A stretch of 64,000 nt of DNA from Sphingomonas sp. AOB5 (GTDB lineage: Bacteria > Pseudomonadota > Alphaproteobacteria > Sphingomonadales > Sphingomonadaceae): positions 62,001 to 126,000 of the forward strand of contig NZ_JARNTV010000001.1 of the NCBI RefSeq assembly GCF_029433115.1. Direction: 5' to 3'. Every line of letters begins with the position of its first letter. Positions within the stretch are counted from its first letter, which is position 1. The notes beneath the pieces were generated by a model that was not told the DNA's origin, made no database searches, and saw only the letters and a program-made list of their open reading frames with translations. Below are positions 54,157 to 63,075 of this stretch, one piece after another. A program made the position numbers and the translations under genes.

Positions 54157-55386
54157 ATGGCGACGCTTGCGACCGAGACCCAGGGAATCGTCGATCCGCT
54201 CGATATGAGCCGGCCCGAGCTGTATCGCGATGACACCTGGCACGCGCCGTTCCGCGAGCTGCGCGAAAAGGCGCCGATCTATTACACCGAACATAGCGGC
54301 TTCGGTCCCTTCTGGTCGGTGTCGACCTACAAGCCGATCGTCCAGATCGAATCGCTGCCCGAAATCTTCTCGTCCGAGGCCGGCGGCATCACCATCGCCG
54401 ACATGGCCGAGGGCGACATCAAGATGCCGATGTTCATCGCGATGGACCGGCCCAAACATACCGGCCAGCGCCGCACCGTCGCCCCCGCCTTCACGCCCAG
54501 CGAGATGGTGCGGATGAGCGACAATATCCGCACCCGCACCGCCGAGATTCTCGATTCGCTGCCGGTCGGACAAGAGTTCGACTGGGTCGATCGCGTCTCG
54601 ATCGAACTGACCACGCAGATGCTGGCGATCCTGTTCGACTTCCCGTGGGAGGACCGGCGCAAGCTGACCTACTGGTCGGACTGGGCCGGCGATATCGAGA
54701 TGGCCAAGGATCCGGTGATGAAGGAGAAGCGCCGCGAGATCCTGTTCGAATGCGCGGCCTATTTCGGCAATCTGTGGCAGGGCAAGATCGGCAAGGAGCC
54801 GACGCCCGACCTGATCTCGATGATGATCCACTCCGACGCGATGGCGCACATGGATCAGATGGAATTCCTCGGAAACCTCATCCTCCTCATCGTCGGCGGC
54901 AACGATACCACCCGCAATTCGATGAGCGCCTATGCCTGGGGCTTGAACCAGTTCCCCGAGGAGCGCGCCAAGCTGGAGGCCAATCCCGGCCTGATCGCCA
55001 ACGCCACGCAGGAGATCATCCGCTGGCAGACCCCGCTGGCGCATATGCGGCGGACCGCCACGCAGGACACCGAAGTCGATGGCGTGAAGATTCGCGAGGG
55101 CGACAAGCTGGCGCTCTGGTACGTCTCGGCCAATCGCGACGAGAGCGTCTTCCCCGATGGCGACAAGATCATGGTCGAGCGCGAAAATGCCCGCCGCCAC
55201 CTCGCCTTCGGCCACGGCATCCATCGCTGCGTCGGCGCGCGGCTGGCCGAATTGCAGATCGGCATCCTGATGGAGGAAATGGCCAGGCGCCGCCTGCGCG
55301 TAAACGTACTGGCCGAACCGGAACGCGTCGCCGCCTGCTTTGTCCACGGCTATCGCCAGATGCGCGCGGAGCTGAGCCACTATTGA
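54157..55386 (+). CDS. CYP153-family-like cytochrome P450
   Basis: A 409-residue class I P450. The heme ligand is Cys 358 in FGHGIHRCVGARLAELQ, the oxygen-binding helix reads LLIVGGNDTTRNSMS, and the ExxR motif is EIIRWQTPLAHMRR. GPFWSVSTYKPIV, MFIAMDRPKHTGQRRTV and LLDSLPVG-like pieces match the CYP153 family, which hydroxylates the terminal carbon of alkanes and related chains. No ferredoxin or reductase gene is adjacent, so redox partners must be elsewhere. GGAGAGG precedes the ATG. Substrate inference rests on family resemblance. Confidence 0.9.
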   Translation: MATLATETQGIVDPLDMSRPELYRDDTWHAPFRELREKAPIYYTEHSGFGPFWSVSTYKPIVQIESLPEIFSSEAGGITIADMAEGDIKMPMFIAMDRPKHTGQRRTVAPAFTPSEMVRMSDNIRTRTAEILDSLPVGQEFDWVDRVSIELTTQMLAILFDFPWEDRRKLTYWSDWAGDIEMAKDPVMKEKRREILFECAAYFGNLWQGKIGKEPTPDLISMMIHSDAMAHMDQMEFLGNLILLIVGGNDTTRNSMSAYAWGLNQFPEERAKLEANPGLIANATQEIIRWQTPLAHMRRTATQDTEVDGVKIREGDKLALWYVSANRDESVFPDGDKIMVERENARRHLAFGHGIHRCVGARLAELQIGILMEEMARRRLRVNVLAEPERVAACFVHGYRQMRAELSHY

Positions 55387-55458
55387 GGCTTGGCGATTTC
55401 CCTCGCCCGGCACCGCAACCCTGATAGGATTTCGCTTCGAACCTGTGGGAGAGGATCG

Positions 55459-55992
55459 ATGCGGAAAGCGATATTGGCGGGTGCGTTACTGGCGCTGGGC
55501 GGGTGCTCGCTGGCGCCGAATGTCATCCATGCCATCGCGCGCGACGGGCGGATCATGTTCGAGATCTACGATCCCGGCAACTGGCCGTTCGGCGGCAAGC
55601 GGATCAAGGACATCGCCTCCGACGAGATCATCGTGTCGCACGACCGGCAAGTGATGTGGCACATCGTGCGCAAGCCCGATGCAAGCTGCCAGGGGGAGGC
55701 CCGCAAACCGACCTTCCCTCTGACCTACAGCGTCACGCCCGCCTGTTTCGTGCAGAAGGTCGCGCCGCAGGAGTTGCGGCCGGGCGTGCTGTACCGGGTC
55801 GAGAGCGACAATGCTCGCGGCGCCCGTGGCGGCGGCGAAGGCTTCTTCAAGATCAGCCTCACCCCGGTGAATTTCGACTGGGGTCCGATGAGCGACGAGC
55901 TTCGGGACTGGGAACGCTATCGACCCGCCACGCGCGACGAAAATGGCTATGCGATCGCCAATGACGCAATCCCGGACGAGAACGCGATGTAG
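55459..55992 (+). CDS. lipoprotein of unknown function
   Basis: A 177-residue protein with a lipoprotein signal (LLALGGCSL, Cys 16). The mature part has RDGRIMFEIYDPGNWPFGGKRIKDIASDEIIVSHDRQVMWHIV-type beta segments and two cysteines (DASCQGE, TPACFVQ). No family recognised. A GGGAGAGGATCG ribosome site fixes the start. It stands between the P450 and msrB genes. Confidence 0.8.
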   Translation: MRKAILAGALLALGGCSLAPNVIHAIARDGRIMFEIYDPGNWPFGGKRIKDIASDEIIVSHDRQVMWHIVRKPDASCQGEARKPTFPLTYSVTPACFVQKVAPQELRPGVLYRVESDNARGARGGGEGFFKISLTPVNFDWGPMSDELRDWERYRPATRDENGYAIANDAIPDENAM

Positions 55993-56068
55993 CTTTCTTT
56001 CGCGCGGTCCGCATCCTTCTGGCGATTTCGCGCGAACCTCCCACATTATGGCAGAAGGAGTCGAAGCC

Positions 56069-56554
56069 ATGCAGATCAGCCGCCGCAACCTGCTGACCAG
56101 TGCCGGGTCGGGCCTGCTCGTCGCTGCATGCGGTCCTGCGCCCGCCGCCGAAGCCGCGCAGAATTTCGAGTTCAAGCTTTCCGACGCCGAATGGCGCAAG
56201 CGGCTCAGCCCGCTGGCCTATAATGTACTGCGCAATGGCGGCACCGAATATCCGGGCAGCAGCCCGCTCAACAAGGAGCATCGCGCGGGCATCTTCGCCT
56301 GCGCCGGCTGCGCGCTGCCGCTATTCTCGTCGACCACCAAGTTCGACAGCGGCACCGGCTGGCCCAGTTTCTATGCGCCGCTGGCCAATGCCGTGGTGAC
56401 GAAGAGCGACCGGAGTCTGGGAATGACGCGGACCGAGGTGCTGTGCCGCCGCTGCGGCGGCCATCTCGGCCATGTGTTCGACGATGGACCGCGGCCCACC
56501 GGCAAGCGCTATTGCATGAATGGCGTCGCGCTGAAGTTCACGCCGAAACGGTAA
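56069..56554 (+). CDS. msrB: exported peptide-methionine (R)-S-oxide reductase
   Basis: A 161-residue MsrB with a twin-arginine and lipobox signal (ISRRNLLTSAGSGLLVAAC, Cys 21), so it repairs oxidised methionine outside the cytoplasm. Zinc-binding CAGC and CRRC pairs, GTGWPSFYAP, and the catalytic Cys in RYCMNGVALKF are present. The ATG follows AAGGAG at eight bases. Confidence 0.93.
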   Translation: MQISRRNLLTSAGSGLLVAACGPAPAAEAAQNFEFKLSDAEWRKRLSPLAYNVLRNGGTEYPGSSPLNKEHRAGIFACAGCALPLFSSTTKFDSGTGWPSFYAPLANAVVTKSDRSLGMTRTEVLCRRCGGHLGHVFDDGPRPTGKRYCMNGVALKFTPKR

Positions 56555-56570
56555 AGCCCCTAAGCAGGGA

Positions 56571-57134
56571 TCAGAGGCTCGACTTGCCCATGAACGAAGC
56601 GAGCAGCAGCGGGCGCTCGACCTTGCGGCCCGCCAGCTCGAGCGGCTGACCGAAGGCCGGGCCGTCCTTGTCGTCGTTCGGATAGATGAAGCCGTTCACC
56701 GGAAACACGGTGGTGCCCATGCTGGCGGTCGGCGCGAACCAGACCTTCACCTGGCTCCAGTCGCCGGCGGGCGACACGTCGATGGCGCGGACATTGCGCT
56801 CGATGCCGCCGCGATACGACCAGTTGGCATGGGTCAGCAGCACTTCGCGATCGCTGACGATCGCCGAAACCATGGCGACATGGCCGAAGGGGTTACGGCC
56901 GGTTTTCTTGAACGACATGACCGAACCGACTTCCGGCTCGTTGCCGCGCTCGTAGCGGCCCTCGGCCTGGCCCCACCAGGTCCATGCGTTGCCGCGGATA
57001 TCGATGCCGGAGACTTCGCGAGCGAAGGGCACGCACTGCAGATAGGACGACTTCTTCGCCATCGCGGGGACCGAAGTCGCCAGGCAAAGCGCCACCATCA
57101 GCGCGAAACGCGCAGTCAGAGCTCGAAAAGACAT
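56571..57134 (-). CDS. secreted CHAP-domain protein
   Basis: A 187-residue protein with a signal peptide (residues 1-25, ending AMA) and a CHAP amidase/peptidase domain: LQCVPFAREVSGIDIRGNAW with the nucleophile Cys, PEVGSVMSFKKT, and GHVAMVSAIVSDREVLLTHANW with the catalytic His. CHAP enzymes cut peptidoglycan peptides. The last 50 residues are variable. It is convergent with msrB, with a 16-base gap. Confidence 0.88.
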   Translation of the reverse strand: MSFRALTARFALMVALCLATSVPAMAKKSSYLQCVPFAREVSGIDIRGNAWTWWGQAEGRYERGNEPEVGSVMSFKKTGRNPFGHVAMVSAIVSDREVLLTHANWSYRGGIERNVRAIDVSPAGDWSQVKVWFAPTASMGTTVFPVNGFIYPNDDKDGPAFGQPLELAGRKVERPLLLASFMGKSSL

Positions 57135-57567
57135 TAACCCCCCGGATCGGAACGTGATCGGTGAATGCTGATGACCAGATCGAAGTTTAACAGTCTACCC
57201 ATCGGCCCGTCGTACGGGACGAACCGTTGGATCGAGGCGGTGGGCCGGAGACCGGATTCGGAACCTTACGACGAGTCGAGCGATGCGGGGGACGAACCGT
57301 TTTGCGATGCAGCGATCTGCTGCTCCGCATCATTACGGATCCGGATTCGCACGTAGGTGATCATCCCAAGATGACTGGTTTGTTGCCCAAGCGCATCACA
57401 TTCAGGCGTTTTCCGTTCACGGGACTCCGTTCGTCGCAAGCCATGTTGCGTTGCAAAAAGAACTGGCGTCCAATGCTGAACGCGGGACGACGGCAGATTA
57501 AGCGCTGCGTTAACCATTCGAGCGCATGATCTGCCCAGTGCAAATTGCTGGGGTGGAGTGGTTCGAT
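57135..57567. other. intergenic region with CtrA-type half-site
   Basis: About 430 bases between divergent genes without a convincing ORF. TTAACCAT (57510-57517) is preceded by another TTAA eight bases earlier and lies 50 bases before the downstream start. Other short frames here have no ribosome site or protein-like composition. I see no RNA gene. Confidence 0.55.
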
Positions 57568-58119
57568 ATGGGCGCACGAATGAAACCGGCGGAAGGCGCG
57601 ATGACGCTGGCCGAAATGAAAGAATTTGCGAGCTTCGCCGCGGCGACGCAGCGGTATATCCGCCGCTCGCTCGATATCGGCCTTGAGCGCGACGATGCGA
57701 TGGTTCGCTGGTCGCGCGACGTGGTCGAAGCCGCCAGCATCCGCGCCCAGGCCCGCATGTACGATCGCCTTACCGAGATCCGTGCGCTGCTCCCCGACGA
57801 CAGCGCCCTCGACGCGATCGAGCCGTTCATGGCGCCTCTGGTCACCGTCACCGCGTTCGATCTGAGCCAGGGCCGGCTGACCAACTTCTCGGCCTATCGC
57901 TTCCTCTATGAGCGCCTGGTCGGCGCCGAGGTCCGCCCCTGGCTTCCCGCCGCCTTCTGCTCGGCCGCGGCCCTGCCGCATCTCCACCCGGACCTGCGCC
58001 GCAAGCTGCTCCAGTCGATCAGCGAAGCCGCGGCAACCGCCTCGGGCTGGTCGAACCGCCAGCCGGCCTTCTTCCCGCAATGGGTGGAAAAGGTCGACGG
58101 CCAGCCGCTCGCCAACTGA
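57568..58119 (+). CDS. conserved-looking helical protein of unknown function
   Basis: A 183-residue soluble protein, mostly helical: MTLAEMKEFASFAAATQRYIRRSLDIGLERDDAMVRWSRD near the start, and a C-terminal LLQSISEAAATASGWSNRQPAFFPQWV. No domain recognised. The start is uncertain: ATGs at 57526, 57568 and 57583 are all in frame; 57568 has GGAG nine bases before it. It carries its own terminator, and a CtrA half-site lies upstream. Confidence 0.75.
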   Translation: MGARMKPAEGAMTLAEMKEFASFAAATQRYIRRSLDIGLERDDAMVRWSRDVVEAASIRAQARMYDRLTEIRALLPDDSALDAIEPFMAPLVTVTAFDLSQGRLTNFSAYRFLYERLVGAEVRPWLPAAFCSAAALPHLHPDLRRKLLQSISEAAATASGWSNRQPAFFPQWVEKVDGQPLAN

Positions 58120-58141
58120 GCTTCACCACCGCACAGACAAG

Positions 58142-58172
58142 GCCCCCGGAGAACGTTCTCCGGGGGCTTTTT
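58142..58172 (+). terminator. rho-independent terminator
   Basis: A 13-bp self-complementary stem (GCCCCCGGAGAAC / GTTCTCCGGGGGC) is followed by five Ts, 23 bases after the upstream stop. A strong intrinsic terminator. Confidence 0.92.
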
Positions 58173-58220
58173 CGTGCACGGCGCCTATTCCCCGCCACAT
58201 AGTGCGCCTAGCGCGGAGCG

Positions 58221-58844
58221 ATGATCGATCCCGCCCTGTTCCTCGCCTTCCTGTTCGCGGCCTTCATCCTGACCATCACGCCGGGCCTCGATACCGCGAT
58301 GGTGCTGCGTGCGGCAGCGTCGGAGGGCGCGCGGGCGGGCATCTTCGCGTCGATCGGCATCCTGGTCGGCTGCCTCGTCTGGGGTGCGGCCGTCTCGCTC
58401 GGTCTGGGCGCGCTGCTGCACGCGTCCGAACTCGCCTATTCGGTCGTGAAATGGACCGGCGCCGCCTATCTGATGTGGGTCGGCGCGACGATGCTGTGGC
58501 GCCCGCGCGAGACCATGGCCGCCGATGCCGATGCGTCGCGCGCCGCCGGCATCCGGGCGATGCGCCGCGGCTTCCTCACCAACATGCTGAACCCGAAGAT
58601 CGGCATCTTTTACGTAACGTTCCTGCCGCAATTCATTCCGGCGGGCGCCAGCGTGGCGGGCTATTCCTTCTTCCTCGCCTGCGTCCATGTCGCGATCACC
58701 GTTTTGTGGTTCGCGCTGCTGATCGCGGCGACCGCGCCGCTCGGCCGGATGCTGCGCCAGCCGCGCATCCTCAAGTCGCTCGACCGGCTGACCGGCGGCG
58801 TCTTCATCGCATTCGGGCTGAAACTGGCCGCGTCCAGGGCCTAG
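58221..58844 (+). CDS. LysE/RhtB-family exporter
   Basis: A 207-residue membrane protein with about six helices. The start ALFLAFLFAAFILTITPGLDTAMVLRAAASEGARAGIFA has the family's conserved TPGLDTA and GxRAG positions; later RRGFLTNMLNPKIGIFYVTFLPQFIPAG is the second family motif. Such proteins export amino acids such as homoserine and threonine. Substrate not assigned. Confidence 0.92.
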   Translation: MIDPALFLAFLFAAFILTITPGLDTAMVLRAAASEGARAGIFASIGILVGCLVWGAAVSLGLGALLHASELAYSVVKWTGAAYLMWVGATMLWRPRETMAADADASRAAGIRAMRRGFLTNMLNPKIGIFYVTFLPQFIPAGASVAGYSFFLACVHVAITVLWFALLIAATAPLGRMLRQPRILKSLDRLTGGVFIAFGLKLAASRA

Positions 58845-58857
58845 GTCCTCAATTAGC

Positions 58858-59595
58858 TCACCGGCAGGCCTTCCACCCCATCATCCCGCGATTGCCCTGA
58901 TCGAAGTGGAAATGATCGCGGTGCACCTCATTGTAGTCGGGTGACAGCACGGTCGTGAACATGCCGCACGCCCCGTCGCGCACCTCGCGCAGAAAGGCGC
59001 GGACTGCGGGATCATTGCTGTTCCAGTCGCCCTTCACCGTGATCCGCCGCGCGTCGCTCAACCGGAAGGCCGAGATGTCGAGCGCATTGGCAGTCGCATG
59101 CTGGCTCCACACCCCCTCGCCGCGCCCGACGATCTGGCGGCAATTATAGCTGCCCAGATGCTCGATCGCGCTGACCCGCTTGTCGAAATGCTTCAGCGCG
59201 GCGGGCTGGACGACTTCCCATTCCCACAGCGCCAGTCCGGCCGCGACCGGGCAGGAGGTGGTGACCCGCGCCGGCACCAGATCGATCCGCCGCGCACCGC
59301 CACCCTCGAACCGCACCCCGTCCGAATAACCGCATTGGCCGCCCTCGACGATGATCTCGGGCTGGCCGGCATATTCGATTCCCGCACGATCCAGCAGCGC
59401 CTCGCACTTGCCGGGATGTTCGCGCAGCGCGGCGATCTTGCCCGCGGTGAACAGCCCGACCGGCTGGGCGAGGTCGAGTTCGGTCCAAGGCAAATCCTGT
59501 GGCCGGTTGCGCAGTACGGCGTAGAGCAGGAAGGCGCCGAACAGCAGCACTCCGACCGCGATCGTCCATTTGATCGCACGCCGCGTCGCCTTCAT
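58858..59595 (-). CDS. extensin-like C-terminal-domain protein
   Basis: A 245-residue protein with one N-terminal membrane helix (about 12-30). The rest is the extensin-like C-terminal domain: GIEYAGQPEIIVEGGQCGYSDGVRF, four cysteines, WSQHATANALDISAFRL, and VHRDHFHFDQGN. The His and Asp residues resemble the metal site of D,D-peptidases of the M15 type, so a cell-wall role outside the membrane is likely. It overlaps the NUDIX gene by four bases. Confidence 0.87.
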   Translation of the reverse strand: MKATRRAIKWTIAVGVLLFGAFLLYAVLRNRPQDLPWTELDLAQPVGLFTAGKIAALREHPGKCEALLDRAGIEYAGQPEIIVEGGQCGYSDGVRFEGGGARRIDLVPARVTTSCPVAAGLALWEWEVVQPAALKHFDKRVSAIEHLGSYNCRQIVGRGEGVWSQHATANALDISAFRLSDARRITVKGDWNSNDPAVRAFLREVRDGACGMFTTVLSPDYNEVHRDHFHFDQGNRGMMGWKACR

Positions 59596-60335
59596 CCTCT
59601 GACCGCTTCGGCCAGTATCTGCGAGGTGACCGGATAGCCGAGATCGTCGGGAATGCAGAGATGGCGCTCGCCGTCGCGCTCCTCGATCCACGGCGTCAGG
59701 ATGCGAACCTCGTGCGCGTTGGCATCGGCCACGGCATCCTCCCACGATGCGTACAGCGCCAGCCGCTCGAGGTTGCGCCGCGTCGGGAAGATGATGCTCG
59801 CCCGCCCCGCATCGCATTCCGCCAGCACGTCGCGCGCGCTCATCCAGAAGGCGCGGGTATTCTCGTTGCCGTCGACGATCGGTTCGGCACCTTCGGGCGC
59901 GCGGGCAAGGTAGAAGCGCGTGTCGAACACCTTGTGATGCACGCCGCGCGGCAGCCAGCGCGCGAACGGCACCAGCGCATCCAACTGCAGTTCCGCGCCC
60001 GCCGCCTCGAACGCCGCGCCCATCGGCTCACCGGCATAGAGCGCGCGGCGAAGCTCCGGAATCGCGTCGGCCGCGACCGACAGGCCGACCGCGATTCCCG
60101 CTTCCTCCAGCGTCTCGCGAACCGCGGCGATGCGCGAGGCCGTCTCCTCGTCGCCGCCGATCAGTTCGGCCAGCACATGATCCCCGGCATCGACCCGCCC
60201 GCCGGGGAACACCAGCGCCCCGCCCGCGAACGACATCGCCTTGGCCCGCTCGACCATCAGCAGTTCGGGCGGCCCATCCGCCGCTTCGCGCATGACGACG
60301 ATGGTGGCGGCGGGATGGATTTCGGAGTCGGACAT
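59592..60335 (-). CDS. NUDIX hydrolase (NUDT19-like)
   Basis: A 247-residue NUDIX protein. The box is interrupted: GALVFPGGRVDAGD, then a 20-residue insert, then AVRETLEEAGIAV, the arrangement of NUDT19/CoA-hydrolase-like members. The C-terminal FFDTRFYLARAPEG-like half and the closing AWRIL-type region complete the fold. Substrate unknown (coenzyme A derivatives are the family guess). ATG chosen three codons after a GTG start, with AGGGTG before it. Confidence 0.85.
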   Translation of the reverse strand: MSDSEIHPAATIVVMREAADGPPELLMVERAKAMSFAGGALVFPGGRVDAGDHVLAELIGGDEETASRIAAVRETLEEAGIAVGLSVAADAIPELRRALYAGEPMGAAFEAAGAELQLDALVPFARWLPRGVHHKVFDTRFYLARAPEGAEPIVDGNENTRAFWMSARDVLAECDAGRASIIFPTRRNLERLALYASWEDAVADANAHEVRILTPWIEERDGERHLCIPDDLGYPVTSQILAEAVRG

Positions 60336-60476
60336 TGCGGACACCCTAAACCATTTGCACGCCCGGTCGATCCGTTCGCGGCTTGACTCGCCGCCATCGA
60401 TGCCGCCACATTGTTAGCGCTATCATTCATGGATGATCCGGCAATCAGCCGGGCGCGGATGGCTGGGGAGAGGAAG

Positions 60477-61706
60477 ATGAGCGAGCGATTCTCGCGCCGG
60501 GAAACCATGGCCGCGATCCTGGCGCTGGCCGCCGGCGGATGCAGCAGCAGCAGCAGCAGTTCGGGCGGCAGCGTCACCCCGACACCGACTCCTACGCCGA
60601 CACCTACTCCAACCCCGACGCCCACCCCCACGCCGACACCGCTGTCGGTAGCGCCGGTAAAGGCCAACGCGGCGGCCAAGAACATGCGCTTCGGATCGGC
60701 GGTCGCATGGAGCAATGCCGGCGCCGACGCCGGCTCCTTCGCCAATCCCAGCTATGCCGCCTTGCTCGAACGCGACTGCCAGATCCTCGTCCCCGAGAAT
60801 GAACTGAAGTGGCAGGCGATCCGCCCCAGTGCGACAACGTTCGACTTCGGCCGGTTCGACGCGATGCTGGCCTATGCCGAGGGCAAGGGGCTGGCGATGC
60901 GCGGCCATACCCTGCTGTGGCACCAGCGCCGCTGGATGCCCGCCTGGGCCGAGAGCCATCCCTATGGCGCAGGCACCGCCGAAGCGACGCGCATCCTCAC
61001 CGAGCATATCCAGACCGTCACGCGGCGCTACGGCACCCGCATCGCCAGCTATGACGTGGTCAACGAAGCGGTCGATCCGGGCACCGGCGCGCTCTACGAA
61101 ACCGCGCTCAGCACCGCGCTGGGCGGCGCCATCCCCACGCTCGATCTCGCCTTCCGCACCGCGCGCGCCGAACTGCCGACGACCCAGCTCGTCTATAACG
61201 ACTATATGAGTTGGGAAGGCGGCGGCGCGACGCACCGCGCAGGCGTCCTCGCGCTACTGCAGGGGTTCAAGGCGCGCGGCGTGCCGGTCGATGCGCTGGG
61301 CATCCAGAGCCATATCGGCATCTATTCGAACACGCCGGTCGCCACCCTGGTCGCCAACCAGGGTCCCGACTGGCGCGCCTTCCTCGATGCAGTGGTCGCG
61401 CTGGGCTACAAGCTGGTGATCACCGAGATGGACGTACGCGACACCGGCCTGCCCGCCGATATCCCCAGTCGCGACGCGGCGCTGAGCGACTATGCCCGCG
61501 CCTATCTCGATCTGATGATGGGGTATCCGGCACTCAGGGACGTGCTGTTCTGGGGGCTGTGCGACAAATATAGCTGGCTGCAGGGCTTCGAGCCGCGCGC
61601 CGACGGCCAGCCGCGCCGTCCCTGCCCCTATGACAGCAGCTTCAACCCCAAGCCGATGCAGAACGCGATCGCCGCGGCCTATGCGGCCACCACCGCCCGC
61701 CCCTGA
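60477..61706 (+). CDS. GH10 endo-1,4-beta-xylanase, lipoprotein with Pro-Thr linker
   Basis: A 409-residue exported enzyme. A signal with twin arginine (FSRRETMAAILALAAGGC, Cys 22) gives a lipoprotein, then a serine run and 12 Pro-Thr pairs (about 33-56) make a stiff linker. The GH10 domain follows: NELKWQAIRP, GHTLLWHQ, the acid/base Glu in SYDVVNEAVD and the nucleophile Glu 317 in VITEMDVRD, then LFWGLCDKYSWL. It should cut xylan at the cell surface. A GGGGAGAGGAAG site fixes the start. The end overlaps the convergent sulfotransferase gene by 28 bases. Confidence 0.94.
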   Translation: MSERFSRRETMAAILALAAGGCSSSSSSSGGSVTPTPTPTPTPTPTPTPTPTPTPLSVAPVKANAAAKNMRFGSAVAWSNAGADAGSFANPSYAALLERDCQILVPENELKWQAIRPSATTFDFGRFDAMLAYAEGKGLAMRGHTLLWHQRRWMPAWAESHPYGAGTAEATRILTEHIQTVTRRYGTRIASYDVVNEAVDPGTGALYETALSTALGGAIPTLDLAFRTARAELPTTQLVYNDYMSWEGGGATHRAGVLALLQGFKARGVPVDALGIQSHIGIYSNTPVATLVANQGPDWRAFLDAVVALGYKLVITEMDVRDTGLPADIPSRDAALSDYARAYLDLMMGYPALRDVLFWGLCDKYSWLQGFEPRADGQPRRPCPYDSSFNPKPMQNAIAAAYAATTARP

Positions 61707-62716
61707 AGTTCGGGAAGCACCGCGCGCGCCTGCGCCAGCCGGCCGGGATCGGCGCCGGGTTCGGCATGCAACGGCGGCGGCGCAAGGCCGGACAGCGAAG
61801 GCGCGCGTTCCAGCCCGGCGGCCCGCGCGAACGCCGCCTCGTGCCCGGCGCTATCGGCGCACAGCCGGTCGTAATCGAGGAAGCGCTGCCGCGCCGCCAC
61901 CGCTTCCGGCTGGGCCAGCAGCGCGCGGTGCACACTGATCCAGCCCTTCAGCCAGTAATCGATCCGCGCCCGCGATTCCCCAGCGCCCGGCGCACCCTCG
62001 AACCCGAACGGCCGCTGGTCCGCGCCGAATTCGTGATGCCCCAGCCAGCTCATATAGCGGCGGCGGAACGGGTCTTCGGCCGCCAGCTTGTCCGCTCGCA
62101 CATGCTGGGTGCGCAGCGAGATCGCCTGTTGCAGCGGATCGCGAAACGGATGCAGCAGCACCGCGTCGGGAAAGGCCGCGACCAGCGCAGGCAGCCGCAG
62201 CACATTGTTGTTGTTCTTCGACAGATATCGCGGCCCGCCATGGCGCAGCAGCACCAGCCGCACATAGTCGCGGAACGCCGCGATCGTATCTGGCGCCACC
62301 GGCTCGGGCAGCAGCGCCTCACGCGTGCGATAGCGGTCGCCCTCATGCATCCGCCAAAAGACCTCCTCGATCGCCTCGGGGCTGTCGAGATCGTGGGTCA
62401 GCCCGTCGCCATGCCCGCGTTCGCTGGTCTCGACATGACGCTGGAAGCCCCGGCCCAGCCGTGCCCAGCTGTTCGGCGCCAGCGGAAAGGGCATGTCGCG
62501 ATAGGAAAGCGAGGCAAAGCCGCCGCTCGCATGCAGCGCGCGCATCAGCACCGTGGTGCCCGCGCGCGCCAGCCCGGAAACGAACACCGGCGCCTCGACC
62601 GCGATCCCGTTCAGCGCCCGGCGATAGCGTGCCCGCTCGATATCGAACGAAGCTTCGAGGACCGGGCGGAAGCCGAGCGCGATATGATGCAGGATGCGGT
62701 CAGCGCGGCTGTACAC
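61679..62716 (-). CDS. sulfotransferase-family protein
   Basis: A 345-residue P-loop sulfotransferase. The PAPS loop is VFVSGLARAGTTVLMRAL, with later PDAVLLHPFRDPLQQAISLRTQHV as the 3-prime phosphate site and RYLSKNNNNVLRLPALV in between. It starts at a GTG (GTG TAC AGC) that overlaps the previous gene by 17 bases. Likely acts on a hydroxyl group of a lipid, glycan or protein; the target is unknown. Neighbours include an arylsulfotransferase-like gene. Confidence 0.88.
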   Translation of the reverse strand: MYSRADRILHHIALGFRPVLEASFDIERARYRRALNGIAVEAPVFVSGLARAGTTVLMRALHASGGFASLSYRDMPFPLAPNSWARLGRGFQRHVETSERGHGDGLTHDLDSPEAIEEVFWRMHEGDRYRTREALLPEPVAPDTIAAFRDYVRLVLLRHGGPRYLSKNNNNVLRLPALVAAFPDAVLLHPFRDPLQQAISLRTQHVRADKLAAEDPFRRRYMSWLGHHEFGADQRPFGFEGAPGAGESRARIDYWLKGWISVHRALLAQPEAVAARQRFLDYDRLCADSAGHEAAFARAAGLERAPSLSGLAPPPLHAEPGADPGRLAQARAVLPELQGRAVVAA

Positions 62717-63074
62717 GACGCCTCAATGCGGGTGCGACCTGCCAGCGCAGCAGCGCATAGCCGAGCGTCAGCGGCACCACGCCCAGCCGGGTCGCCCAGT
62801 CGAGATCGTCGCCCATCGCATAGTGCAAAGCCAGCACCGCCAGCAGCGGCGACGCCACCGCGACCAGCAACGCACCCGCGCGGATCGATCGCGCGAACAG
62901 CCGCCGCGCGAGCAATTGCAGCGCGCGTTCCTTCACCCATTCGGACACGCGCCCGCGCCGGATCGTGCGGAGCGAGCGCCGGCTGCAGGCGCTCATCTCG
63001 GCAAAGGCGGGGATCAGCGGCAGGCGATGCGCGAGTTCGAGCACCGCGACGAGGCTGAGGAACAGCAGCAGCAT
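62700..63074 (-). CDS. small membrane protein in the sulfotransferase cluster
   Basis: A 124-residue protein with one N-terminal helix (MLLLFLSLVAVLELAHRL), a basic middle (SRRSLRTIRRGRVSEWVKERA) and two closely spaced helices at about 65-105. It ends APALRRRVQPR and overlaps the sulfotransferase start. No family recognised; co-translation links it to the neighbours. Confidence 0.75.
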   Translation of the reverse strand: MLLLFLSLVAVLELAHRLPLIPAFAEMSACSRRSLRTIRRGRVSEWVKERALQLLARRLFARSIRAGALLVAVASPLLAVLALHYAMGDDLDWATRLGVVPLTLGYALLRWQVAPALRRRVQPR

Positions 63075-63075
63075 C

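Noticed and set aside
57165..57356. A 63-codon ORF in the gap before the gene at 57568
   Set aside because: No ribosome site, no hydrophobic or domain pattern, and overlapping frames of similar length on both strands.
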